Shown piece by piece: positions 48,364-58,381 of a DNA stretch of 64,000 nucleotides. Positions within the stretch are counted from its first letter, which is position 1. The number at the start of each line of letters is the position of its first letter. The notes under the pieces were generated by a model. That model was not told the DNA's origin, did no database searches, and saw only the letters and a program-made list of their open reading frames with translations. Position numbers and translations under genes: made by a program. This DNA comes from Narthecium ossifragum (taxonomy: Eukaryota; Streptophyta; Magnoliopsida; Dioscoreales; Nartheciaceae): NCBI GenBank assembly GCA_963920575.1, contig OY986972.1, forward strand, positions 12,536,010 to 12,600,009, in the 5' to 3' direction.

Positions 48364-50262
48364 TCACTCAAGATAACTACGAACTAGGAAATCATCTAAG
48401 TAAGCAAACCAGCTAGGAATAGGATTCCTTTGGCCGGCTGAGCTTAGAACGCCCAAAGGGATTGAGTGCAGCCAACTCCTTGGCGTGGGCCCATTCAAGC
48501 AAGGACGTGGGTCCCTTCTTGGAATGGCTCGGTTCGACCTCGTATCATCCCTCCTCCCTTCGAAATTGGCCTTGTCCTCAAGGCCTAAATGCGATGAGGA
48601 AAGAGGGCTCTTCTCTTCTCTAACCGGAGTGATGTGGCTGGACCGCAACTGTTGCTCTGTACTCGGCGGTGAGAATCCCGGTCTGGCCCATGGTAGATCT
48701 AATGGTAACTGGGCCATTGAATCAGGGGGCCATGCAGCTGGTGAGAACCCTGGTCGCACCCATGGTGGATCAGGTGGTAACCGGATCGGTGAATCAAAGA
48801 GCCATGTTGCCGGTCTAGAAGGAGGAGGCTGATACTTAGGTGGATCTGGCGGCCTCTGGAACTCCAAGAAGTAGAGGGCGGCTGTAGATTGACGATGGGG
48901 CCACCTCAAGTGCTGGTGTCCTAGGTCAAAGACTCGGTCGACCTGAATCAAATCCTTCCAAGATGGAAGTAGACCCAAGACAGCGGCTGGATACAGTCGT
49001 GCCGAGGATGGAGCATCCGGGGGACGATCTGATGGTTCAGGTGGCTCCAAGCATGGGATCTTCAATGGTTCTCCTGGATCATCCTCGTCACGTCCCATGA
49101 GTAGTGTCACCCATGACCATAGGATGGGATCTGATCTCCATGGCCTGGTCGGATGTGCAGGGTCTTGGCTTGATGCTGAGTCAAGCTGGCTTTGGTCCAA
49201 TCTGAAGTGAAGATGGCTGGACCACGCTTCTGCTGCACTAGTCTGGGCTAGAAGTTGGTTGAACCAAGTTGAATCTTCAGCTGTGCTGAGTCGTACTCTG
49301 GTCCAAACATGTCTGACTTGGTTGGCTCTACCGGTGTCAATCTGGACTTGAATCAGTTGAGCCAAACCGGTGTTACCATCATAGTCAGATATGATCAGAT
49401 TGAAGGAGACATCTGAATAAGGAGGGTAGCTCCTTTGATGACTCATATCAACCTTCGGATGCTTGATCAACGGTTGAGGATGCATCTTGATCACCTAGAG
49501 TTGATCTGGATGGTCCTGATTGCTGGAGACTCTTGGATCAGGTTCAGATCGAAGATCGGAACCATTGGATCGAAGATCAGGCTGATCAAACGGCTGGATC
49601 AAGTTGCAGTCTTGATCGGACGGCTGAGAAGCTGTCGGAGCTGGATCAACGGCGAAACATGGTCGCCGGAGTGTGGCAACGGCACTGGAAGCTTCGCAGG
49701 GACGTGAGGGTTCCATCCGTACGGTTTGATCGACGGATTGGGCCTCGGATGCACCGGATCTGTTGTTGGCGGCGCGGTGGATGTCGTCGCCGATGATCAC
49801 CGGTGAGGGAGTGCTCATCGGTAGCCAGGGATGGGTGGAAACGGTTCGTGAAGGTCTTGGGACCTTTCCCGTGAGGTTTGATCGAAGGATCATCCTCTGG
49901 AAGTGGCGGAGCGAAGGACGGCGGAACAGGGGCTTTCGCCGGAGTTGGGTTCCGTCGATCCGAGCTTCGAACGTGGTCGTGGTCGGCCACGGTGGCTTCG
50001 GGGAAGGCCGCCTATGCTTCCCCGGTGTATAGGTGGAGAGGACGGCGTCGCAGGGCGGCGATCGGGTGGCGGCTCGGGGGCATGCCGTCGGCGCGGATGG
50101 TGAGCCGGGACGAAGGGTGGTCGGCTCCAGAGCGAGCCGGGCGAAAGGTAAGGGATGAGCCGCGGCTCGAGCCAAACCGGGAGGAGAGAGAACATCCCGG
50201 GAAAAATCTGGAAAAATAGTTAAAATTTCAAAAATAATGGGAAGGTAGTAGCAAGTGTTCAC
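48364..50262 (-). pseudogene. Long frame with one internal stop in the non-autonomous element
   Basis: One minus-strand frame runs from an ATG at 50260-50262 to 48364, interrupted only by a TAG at 49495-49497. It would be about 630 residues. It is Pro/Ser/Arg-rich with no recognised domain. A tandem motif (DPPWVRPGFSP and DLPWARPGFSP) appears near 48660-48740, and LGLEDKANFEGR near 48560. The last 60 codons are LTR sequence. It could be an unknown element protein or a chance open frame in GC-rich sequence; I lean towards a relic. Confidence 0.3.
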
Positions 50263-50590
50263 CCGGGTCTGGCGAAGTTAAACTCGGAGTTACAATGGGA
50301 GTTGCTCTCGGAGTTGCAGCCGAAGTTGCAGACGAAGTCATAACCCGAGTTGGCTCGGGGTCAGATTCCGTAATCTGGATTGCAGCTGGAGTAGGGGTCT
50401 GACTCAAAACCTGAATCCTTGTGGGACTTGTTTGAGTCATAGTTAACCATCTACTAGTAATCTGCTCCCACTTCCTACTGGTGCGCTCCAAGGTTCTGCT
50501 TTGGCGTTCCATCAAAGTTGAACAGAGCTTCAACTGGGACTGCAAAATCTTGAATTGCTGCTCCAAACTTTCCTGGGGTACTCCGTACAT
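50228..50590 (-). CDS. Short gag-like frame of the non-autonomous element
   Basis: The 120-codon frame starts 50 bp downstream of the PBS, where gag usually begins. Residues 8-50 (LEQQFKILQSQLKLCSTLME and following) look coiled-coil-like, followed by a Thr/Pro-rich tail. No capsid core or zinc knuckle is present. It may be a truncated gag or fortuitous. Confidence 0.35.
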   Translation of the reverse strand: MYGVPQESLEQQFKILQSQLKLCSTLMERQSRTLERTSRKWEQITSRWLTMTQTSPTRIQVLSQTPTPAAIQITESDPEPTRVMTSSATSAATPRATPIVTPSLTSPDPGEHLLLPSHYF

Positions 50591-50639
50591 GGTGACGAAG
50601 TTTCCAGTAGAGTCTGAACCGCACAGTCGGTGGAACGGA

Positions 50640-50651
50640 GCTCTGATACCA
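50640..50651 (-). promoter_or_regulatory. Primer-binding site of the non-autonomous LTR element
   Basis: The minus strand reads TGGTATCAGAGC, three bases from the LTR at 50655. It sets the orientation of the whole family. Confidence 0.88.
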
Positions 50652-51533
50652 AGTTGATACGATGCACCTTCTCAAGGGCTTTCGTACCGGGTCTCTTGCC
50701 TTATCTCAGATCCTCTTTAGCCAAATCTATGGCTAGGTCGAGAGATACCTTTAGGGTTTTAGGAGAAGGACCCTAGGTATTCGACGAGGAAGACGAAGAC
50801 TAGAGGAGGAGACGGATGAGAAGAGGGATACCTTGCAGCTCCTCTAGGGTTGGCTGGCTTCTCTTGGAGATCCAAGCCTTGGAGAACGTGGTGGAGGGAA
50901 GCGCTGCAGCCAAGAGGACGCCGGGGACTTGGGGTTGGACGGCGGAGGTGGTTGGTAGCGGCGGTGATGATAGTGGCGAAGGAGTGGACGACAGCGGAGA
51001 AGGAGACCGGTGATGGAGAAGGACCGGCTGTAGAGAGAGAGGAAGGTGGCTAGTGGATTATGAGGAAACTAGGTTACAGCTACTCCTATATTACTTCTAC
51101 TCCTAAGATTTATCTCTACTAAATAATAACTCTCATAAATTCGTCCATGCATAATTTCAAGCTATGGAGATCCTTTTATAGAGGCCTCAAGAGAGTTCTA
51201 CTACAACCTGAATACTACCTTGCTTTAATCAGCAAGTAACCAGACTTTCCTAATAAGACTCAATCTTATCTCAACTTCCTAATAACAAGGACTCATAATA
51301 GGAACTGATTTAAGCAAATCATAAACTGAACTCAATTTAGGAAACTGACTCAATCAAGATAACTACTAACTAGGAAATCATCTAAGTAAGCAAACCAGCT
51401 AGGAATAGGATTCCTTTGGCCGGCTGAGCTTAGAACGCCCAAAGGGATTGAGTGCAGCCAACTCCTTGGCGTGGGCCCATCCAAGCAAGGACGTGGGTCC
51501 CTTCTTGGAATGGCTCGGTTCGACCTCGTATCA

Positions 51534-52082
51534 GCCTCGCTGAGGGCGACCCAGTATGTGACCAGTTCGGCTGGAGAACATGACTGGAGTCTCCTTTCAG
51601 GGACACGCGGTGGGCTTATGGGACCCCTGTGTACACCCAGCCTTTGCTTGAGGGCGACACTGTTGTGTTCCCTCCCTTGTGAGTGTCGAAGTGTAGTGTC
51701 CCTGCTGAGCTTAGTGCTCACTCCTACCCGGGCTGCGTTTTGCAGGTGCTGGCGCTAGCCCTTCTTCGGTCGCCCCTACCGGGCCGGTGTTTGGTGACGT
51801 GGCGGCGTCTGGCGGTGCTTGAGGAGCGGCGATCCAGTCTTACCTTTTTCGTTATAGATAGTCTCCTACGAGAGTGATAAATGTATAATTTCCTTGTTTG
51901 AGGACTTGTATTTATATCAGTTTCAGTCTTTGGGTTTGCAATATTTGTATAATACATGATGATTGTTAATTGTTAGGGTAACCACTACGATTAGAGGGAA
52001 ATCTCGCCAAAATTTTCGCAGTAGGTTAGGTTCCGCTTCGCGTCGCCCGGCCCGGTTGGGCCTACGCGGGTCGGGGCGTGAC
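51534..52082 (+). mobile_element. Gypsy LTR of the element 2 family, 3' part
   Basis: The final 550 bp of an LTR ending 'cgggtcggggcgtgacc'. Its first 330 bp repeat features already present at 47440-47680 (the 'gagggcgacactgttg' and 'ctgcgttttgcaggtgc' segments), so this is a second LTR copy and not a simple continuation. Two LTR copies have therefore been joined around the nested non-autonomous element. Confidence 0.75.
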
Positions 52083-52431
52083 CATGATCACCGGGGCTCC
52101 CAACCTCATTGTGGTCGTCGCGAGGATGGTGCTCTCCGCTGCAGTCTTTCGAGTCCATCGGTGTCGTGCAGGGGAGGTGGCGGTGACGGCGGCACGTGGA
52201 AAACAAGGGCTCATGGAAAAAGACGGTCGATACACACACACACACTCTCTCTCTCTCTCTGCATCGTCGTCATCGTCATCGAGCCCTCGTCATCTCGTCC
52301 ATGCAGCTATCTTCCTCCCGCAACCGCCTCTGTCGCGGTCGGCCATGCAGAAAGCTTCATCGCTCTCGATGGATTAGATTCTCTCTTTGATTCTCTCTCT
52401 ACCCTCCTCTCTAATTTTTATGTTCTCTCTC
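52083..52431. other. Native interior of MULE-1 with a (CA)n(CT)n microsatellite
   Basis: No gene is recognised. A CA/CT dinucleotide run lies at 52231-52260. The frames here are low complexity. Confidence 0.5.
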
Positions 52432-52708
52432 TCCTGCCACGTGTCATTAATGTATTCGTCAATAAAAATCAAAATTAGTCAAATAAGATTTGTCGTTAGT
52501 ATATGTAACAACGTTATAGTTTTAACATCATTATGTACATTTTCAAAACGTTAGGTACCAAAAAGTACCTTTTATAATATATGTTAGCAAACTTGGCATC
52601 ATTGTGTATCTTTTTAAAATGTTAGGATACCAAAAAGTATATTATCAAAATATAGAATAGCAAATTACGTATTACTCAAAATTGAAGATAGTAAAAAATA
52701 CTTAACCC
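52432..52708. repeat. Right TIR of MULE-1
   Basis: Its reverse complement matches 42326-42414 joined to 44886-45005, including 'ttatttgactaattttgat' and 'cattaatgccacgtgg'. Confidence 0.88.
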
Positions 52709-53145
52709 TTAAATATATTGGGTTGAAACCAGAATCAAATTTTCGAACAATGAGTCTAATTATATGGACCGATAGGCTCATGTTCTCCGTTAGACTACAT
52801 TAATATAAACTCCTCCTCAACTAATGATTTAGGTTAACTGAGCATGATATTCGACCAGAGCCCCCCGGCGACTATATTAATGTTCTTGCACGCATAATTA
52901 GTCAAAATTATAAAACAGGTGAAAATTTGGTCAAAAGTAGATCACATGATCGCATTAACATCTACTATTTTTTTGTTTTGGTGAAAAGCAGGTAACATAG
53001 TCACATGATCGCATTAACTTCCACCAGCAAGTTAGGCATTTTTAAACATGGACGACTGATGATCCGTACGGTGAAGTTTTTAATGGACATGTGCTGCATG
53101 CATCAGCATAAAGTAGTGTTTTCCGGCGTAGGTGACTGACCGACA
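52709..53145 (+). promoter_or_regulatory. Displaced upstream region of the DUF538 gene
   Basis: This 437-bp segment lies between the two MULEs. Because MULE-2 has a target duplication on both sides, the DNA ending at 53145 was originally continuous with 57163, about 90 bp from the DUF538 start codon. It is AT-rich and contains no gene. Promoter function is inferred from position only. Confidence 0.5.
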
Positions 53146-53564
53146 GGATTTTTTTTTTGTCAAATACACCTCCATTTTTCACTTTTTGCGAGATCACATG
53201 CTCTAATTTATTTACATAATAGAATCTCAAATAACTCTTATTTCAAAACTACCCCTATCTATACATACCGACCATCCATACATGCATGTCACATAATGCA
53301 TTAAATGTTATCTCGTCATGTCACATTAAATGCTTAACACACATCTTAACAGCATACACGTGGCGGATATCAACGTGAACATGTTTTTCTTCTATGTGTT
53401 TTTTCCTTCGAACTAGTTATACACATACACTAGAACGCGCATTATTTTGTACACATGATAGTGTACGAATTCGGCATTTCTGTGCGTTTGTTCGTACAAG
53501 TCTATTGACTATGTGATGTTTACTCTGGAACACAAGTAAAATCAGAGTTTTTAAATTGCACATC

Positions 53565-53708
53565 AGGATCTCGAAAGATGAGGAAATCATGCGGCTGAAT
53601 ATCAACGTGAAAATGTTGGATGGACAGCTGGGCGCGGCAAATGACAAGCTAGATAGGGCTCGAAAGGAAATTGCAGATCTGAAGAGAAAATCTAACATGG
53701 AGGCATGA
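53565..53708 (+). pseudogene. Captured coiled-coil gene fragment in the MULE-2 TIR
   Basis: The frame reads RISKDEEIMRLNINVKMLDG and continues QLGAANDKLDRARKEIADLK to a stop, with heptad-like spacing. A diverged inverted copy is at about 54940-55090 in the other arm, broken by a run of 14 C (54995-55010). The parent gene is not recognised. Confidence 0.5.
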
Positions 53709-55479
53709 TAGCCCCCAGAACCATTCATCGGGGAATCATTCCCTAACTTAATCACTAAGAGGAGGAGGACCTCCAATGGTCACCCAAGCCAAGAGAAGAA
53801 GAACACGCATCAGCCTGAGCATGTGGGCAAAGATGTAGTGAGAGTGCCGCAACCAAAAGTCACAAAGCATCCAACATTGTTTAAGTTCAGTGAGAGCTAG
53901 CAACTATTCCCCGTAGACTGGGTGGCATTGATCTAAGCATACCTCTCGAACTATATCTCATCAGAGATTAAGAATTAGCTCAAGCGGTGGAAGAGATGAC
54001 GATTAACGGACTCACATTGAAGGGCGAGGGGTAAGCTATAGAAGCACGAGTATAATTATAAGACGCGTGTGCATGAAATTCTATATATCTCAACTTCTTT
54101 TCGCGAGTACCATTAGGCTACACACATGTACAAAAGTTATGAACGTCTATATGAAATTCTATATATAAACGAAACAGTTCGTTTATATGCGATGTTGTTA
54201 TAATGTACGCGTATGTGTATGCTGTTATAATCGTGATTCCACCTATCATATGCGCGTTAGATAAAAAATACACGTGTACTGGGATGTGTTTCCGCTCTAC
54301 ACGTGTACCTATAATGTTAACTCGTGTTGTAGCAAATAATTGTAGATAAACACGCGTTCTTTAAAAAAATGTGTACAATCACAAAAAATACAAGTGTAGT
54401 GCCTTTTCAGTTGGTTCCCCAAACGGTTAGTTTTTACATTACACCAAAAGGTGTACTACATTGCACTATACAATACACACAAGATAGACTCAATATCATG
54501 CAGCGGACAGAGCTGGTGCTATACTAGACAAGCATACTGGATGTATAGGTGCAACGGGACGAATGGGTGCTCTACAAGTCTTTTTGTTGTCCCCAAGTAT
54601 CTTACACCTTGAACAGCTCCGACGGCTTCTCATAGTCGCTACAAGCTACCCAGTCATTTGCAAAATATATTTCGTCATGTGGGTCATACGTGTCGAAAGA
54701 AGGCCCGTCTTCATGACTGTGTTAGAATGAGTTCACAAATCAGTACTCGTAAATGACGAAAAAATACACGTGTTCAAATTTAAATGCATGCATAAACACG
54801 TGCGTGAGCTATTAATACACGTGAAAAGCCATGGCCGTCAGAGACTTCCTGCGTAGGATGTATGTTATTATTATTATTATTCTGTCTACTCAAAAACCAA
54901 TAGCATGATGACAAGTGTAAGGGGGTTACGACTTTCACTTCAAGGCTGAAATTTCCTTTTCAGCCCTATCTAGCTTGGCATTTGTCGCGGCTAGCTGCCC
55001 CCCCCCCCCCCAACCTGTTCACGTTGATATTCAGCCGCCTGATTTCCTCATCTTTTGAGATCCCGGCGTGCAATTTTGAGGAACTCCAATTTTACTTGTA
55101 ATCCAAAGTAAACATCACATAATTACTAGACATGTATGAGCAAACGCACTGAAATGTCGAACGCGTACACTATTATGGGTATAAAATAATACGTGTTCCA
55201 GTGTACATGTATAACCAGTAACGAAGGAAAAAACACGTAGAAGAAAACATTTTTACGTTGATATCCGTCACGTGTATACTGTTAAGCTGTGTCAAGCATT
55301 TAATGCGACGAGATGAGACATCATTTAATTCGTTATGTGGCATGTATGCATGGATGTCTGTCATGTATAGGTAGGGGTAGTTTTAAAATAAGAGTTATTT
55401 GGGGTCTATTATGTAAAAAACTAGAACCTTGGTCTTAAAGTTTAAAAAGTGAAGAGTGGAGGTTTTGACAAAAAAAAAA

Positions 55480-57140
55480 GGCTAAATTACCTTTTTGGTC
55501 CATGTAGTTTCAGCCTAATGTTTATGTGGTCACTATAGTTCTAATTTGGCCAATTTCGCCCCTATAGTTTCCAATTTTTTCCAATCCAGGCCTCGCCCTC
55601 GATTGCCGTTAGAAGACCCAATGACGCCGTTGGTCAACGTTGCCACGTGTGCGGTCGTTGCCAACCCCCCATGGCAACCTTGACCAGCCCCACGCCGCCA
55701 GCCCACGGCCACTGCCACCAGGCGGTGATTCTTGGGCGGAGGTGGTCGAGCGCGGGATCTAAGTAAGGTGAGTGGAAGGCCTCCAGGCTAAGCTCGGTGG
55801 GGTACATCACGTTGGTGAAGTTGTACCCCATGTGCGGGTTGTTTCCGCCGACGAGTATCCGGTCGTACGTGTCAAGCGCCGCCGCCGAGTGGTACAGCTT
55901 CGGGATCATCGCTGGGCTCAAGTAGGCTAACTGTGTTCCGGCTTCGCTCCCAGGACGGTAGAGGACCCGGGTGGTAGCTGGGTAGGTGGCGAGATCCCAC
56001 CCCGCGGTGCCGACGGCGGCGCCGTTGAGGAGGATGATGTCGCAAGTGGGAAGGAGGACCATGTCACCCATCACACGTGGGCTCGACATATCCTCGACCT
56101 CCCACTTGGGGTTTGGGTCCAAGGGAGCGATTCGGCCGCACCTGCGGAGGGGGGGGGGGGAGGAAAGTCTCGTTGTGCGCCACCTGGCATGCCGGGAAGC
56201 TGTTGGAGTTGCCGGCGAGTGGTCTTGGCAGCGGAGATGTCGGCGAGGACGGCATGGGGGTTGGCGAAGATGAAGAGGGACCCGTCGGGGAGGAGGTGGA
56301 GGAAAGGGTAGAGGTTGTTCTCGGCATGGGGGTTGTGGATGGAGACCAAGAATGGGAAGACGATGCTGGCAGCAGGGTGGAGTGGGTTCGGGGAAAGAAC
56401 TCGTAGGAGAACTGGCGGCGTCCGCCAAGAATGATGACGCCGCCATCGGGGAGGAGCTGGTCAAAGGCGTACCATCAGCGGGAAGAGAGGTATCCCGAGA
56501 GCTCATTCCATTGGGTGGAGATGGAAGAGATGGAGCGGAGGGTACGGTCGCCGTCCTTGAAGCCGCCGGACTGGATGAGGGAGCCGTTGGGGAGGAGGGT
56601 GGCGGAGGAGCACCAGGGGTCGGAGAGGAGGGGCACTGGGGTTACGGACGAGGTGGGGAGGTCGTAGAGGAGGGAGTAGGCGGTGCAGTCGCCAGAGGGG
56701 TTGGTGGCGCAGAGGTAGGAGGGGAGCGAGAGGTTGGACGGGCCAGTGTCGGTGCGATCGAACATGATGAACTTGTCACTGGGGAGGAGCTGCATGTGCA
56801 TCGGTGGGATGACGATGCTCGCATGCAGTAGATGACACTCGCGACGCATTCCGTTTGCATGAACTAGCGGGTGGTGGTGTTGGGTGGCTCCGGTAGGGTG
56901 ACCCGGGTGGCGGTGGAGCTGGCGGCGAGGGGTTGGTCAACGTTGCCGTGGGGGGTTGGCAACGACCACACACGTGATAACGTTGACCAACGGCGTCATT
57001 AGGTCTTCTAACGGCAATCGAGGGCGAGGCCTGAATTGGCAAAAATTGGAAACTATAGGGGCGAAATTGGTCAAATTAGAACCATAGGGATCACATTATT
57101 CATTAGGCTGAAACTATAGGACCAAAAAGATAATTTAGCT
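55480..57140. mobile_element. Pack-MULE carrying glyoxal-oxidase gene sequence
   Basis: TIRs of about 205 bp at 55480-55685 and 56935-57140 read GCTAAATTA(C/T)CTTTTTGGTCC inward and share the 'cctcgccctcgattgccg' block. The flanks on both sides are runs of ten A, consistent with a 9-10 bp duplication of the A-tract of the MULE-2 TIR. The interior is a degraded fragment of a host gene on the minus strand. No transposase is present, so it depends on an autonomous MULE elsewhere. Confidence 0.87.
55717..56880 (-). pseudogene. Glyoxal oxidase-like (GLOX) gene fragment
   Basis: Minus-strand frames match the plant GLOX/galactose-oxidase family, secreted copper-radical enzymes that oxidise aldehydes to acids with release of H2O2. 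The part at 56475-56849 contains MFDRTDTGPSNLSLP and DPWCSSATLLPNGSLIQSGG; the Cys of WCSS is the position that forms the Tyr-Cys cofactor in the family. The segment WYAFDQLLPDG follows a TGA where family members have Arg. The part at 55740-56100 contains KLYHSAAAL and RILVGGNNPHMGYNFTN, with the Tyr-His copper ligands. A frameshift lies at or near the 12-G run (56151-56161). N-terminal signal peptide and C-terminal DUF1929 domain are missing. Non-functional. Confidence 0.88.
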
Positions 57141-57173
57141 AAAAAAAAAATCCTCACCGACAGCACTGAGTGC

Positions 57174-57183
57174 TTTTAAAAGG
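57174..57183 (+). promoter_or_regulatory. TATA box of the DUF538 gene
   Basis: 'ttttaaaagg' lies about 70 bp upstream of the start codon and 12 bp downstream of the MULE-2 target duplication. The predicted start of transcription is about 57205. Confidence 0.6.
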
Positions 57184-57252
57184 CCTCCAGCGACTCTCTT
57201 CCTAAGAACAAGATTCCTTATCACAAGAAAGGCAAAGAAACTATTTACAAAG

Positions 57253-57765
57253 ATGGCGTTGCTCCGGCTCCTCACATCACTGGCGGCAGGGACCGTCCTC
57301 CTCCTCCTCCTGGCCGAGGCGGGCATGGCCACGGCCGAGGGACGCCTCGAGTTCCACGATCTACTTGAGGACTACTCTCTCCCTCGGGGGCTCTTCCCGG
57401 ATGGTGTGAAGAACTACTCGACATCCCCCGCGGAGATCTTCCGGGCGGCGGTGGTCGAGATCAAGTGCCCGTGCATCGTCAGCTACCCCAACATCCGCGT
57501 GGAGTTCAAGGAACGTGTCCACATGAAGATGTATCCTGTGGACCTCTCCGAAATAGTGGGGATGCTGGGCGAGGTGAACAGCTCGTGGTTCCCCATCACC
57601 GAGATATACCAGTTCAAACCGACTGACACCGGGATATGGTTCGAGGTCGGCAAATTTTGGTACAATTTCCCGGTGGCGCACTTCCAGTCCGTCCCTAGCT
57701 GCATGGTGACGGCGCAGTCAGGTCCCGCCCCGGAGCTGGTCGCCGTCTCGACTGCGGTACCATGA
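57253..57765 (+). CDS. DUF538 family secreted protein
   Basis: The intact intronless frame encodes 170 residues. Residues 1-28 (MALLRLLTSLAAGTVLLLLL, then AEAGMATA) form a signal peptide. Residues 35-150 are a DUF538 domain, with the family wording LEDYSLPRGLFPDGVKNYS near the start, Cys-Pro-Cys at about 74-76, and WFEVGKFWYNFPVAHFQSVP near the end. DUF538 proteins are plant-specific, usually 150-170 residues, and one Arabidopsis member (SVB) affects trichome and growth; the biochemical role is not settled. The Met at 57253 is chosen because it gives the signal peptide and follows the TATA box by about 70 bp. A poly(A) signal follows at 57824. A MULE sits directly upstream of the core promoter and may alter expression. 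Confidence 0.95.
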   Translation: MALLRLLTSLAAGTVLLLLLAEAGMATAEGRLEFHDLLEDYSLPRGLFPDGVKNYSTSPAEIFRAAVVEIKCPCIVSYPNIRVEFKERVHMKMYPVDLSEIVGMLGEVNSSWFPITEIYQFKPTDTGIWFEVGKFWYNFPVAHFQSVPSCMVTAQSGPAPELVAVSTAVP

Positions 57766-57823
57766 CCTAACTCCCTATCTCCTCTATTTTCAATTCCAGC
57801 TTCTACTTTGTACATATGTGTAT

Positions 57824-57829
57824 AATAAA
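57824..57829 (+). terminator. Poly(A) signal of the DUF538 gene
   Basis: AATAAA occurs 59 bp after the stop codon, in an AT-rich context (tgtgtataataaaatgaat). Confidence 0.6.
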
Positions 57830-58148
57830 ATGAATATCTTATAACTTGTTTATAATTATTTCGTTCAGCACCCAAGGACTGCCACCGTCTGATGCGTATC
57901 GTGCGACTGTGGCAAGGTGGAGCTTTTAGTACTACGGTCGAGCTTCTGGTTATAGGCTTATAGCTCGTGTATTCAGAATAAGATATGCATGTGCACTCTG
58001 TATGTGTTTCTGTAAACGTTCCACTTGCCGATAATCTTGTCTGTCTCTACAAGCTCCCTCTGTCTGCTCTCTCTCTCTCCCTCTCTCAATTTATGAGGTA
58101 ACAAGTACATATTTGATATTATACATGTTTTGTATACAAAAAATAAAA
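57830..58148. other. 3' flank of the DUF538 gene
   Basis: No gene or transposon is recognised. A short CT-rich run lies at 58060-58087. Confidence 0.5.
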
Positions 58149-58381
58149 GGTTGATTGCAAATAAATCCATGAAAATCTTTATATTTATATTATTATCTCT
58201 GAAATCCGATCATTTATAAAAATATACTCGATTTCTCTAAACATTTATAAAAATGCCCTTTCGTCACGTCAACCCTAATCAAATGCAAACCCAATCATAC
58301 GAAAGAACTTAAATATCATCCCACTCAAGCTATTATCAACGTTATAATAGTTATTTTGCATATCGCCGTTAGCATTAAATG

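Larger units (their letters stand above)
47681..51533 (-). mobile_element. Non-autonomous LTR retroelement (LARD/TR-GAG type)
   Basis: Two similar LTRs (47681-48547, lacking about the last 11 bp; 50655-51533) flank 2.1 kb with a tRNA-iMet PBS on the minus strand at 50640-50651. No protease, RT, RNase H or integrase motif is visible. A possible gag-like short frame and a long broken frame lie inside. The minus-strand text just before the 3' LTR translates LGLEDKANFEGRRDDT, which resembles the tail after the chromodomain in gypsy polyproteins. TSD is not seen because the left edge is damaged. The family also left a solo LTR at 2039-2915. Confidence 0.88.
42326..52708. mobile_element. MULE-1: Mutator-like element swollen by nested retroelements
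   Basis: Both ends carry GGGTTAAGTACTTTTTACTA-type inverted termini, with direct 9-bp TSDs TTAAATATA at 42317-42325 and 52709-52717. The left TIR is broken at 42414 by a copia solo LTR and resumes at 44886, matching the right TIR to about 45005; right TIR about 52432-52708 (roughly 280 bp). A 9-bp TSD and long TIRs are the hallmark of Mutator-like elements. Native interior is only about 45006-45157 plus 52083-52431, so the original was about 1 kb and non-autonomous. No MURA-type transposase is present. Confidence 0.9.
53146..57153. mobile_element. MULE-2: Mutator-like element with very long TIRs
   Basis: Termini read GGATTTTTTTTTTGTCAAA on both sides. The 9-bp TSDs are TGACCGACA (53137-53145) and TCACCGACA (57154-57162), one mismatch. 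The inverted arms run about 53146-53692 and about 54927-55479 plus 57141-57153, some 550 bp each, so most of the element can fold back on itself. A Pack-MULE interrupts the right arm at 55480. The core (53700-54925) has gene-like scraps (near 53712-53900, reading EPFIGESFPNLITKRRRTSN) but no transposase. Confidence 0.87.

Noticed and set aside
51963..52478. 171-residue plus-strand frame spanning the LTR end and MULE-1 interior
   Set aside because: It crosses the LTR/MULE junction and a CA/CT microsatellite, and no domain is visible.
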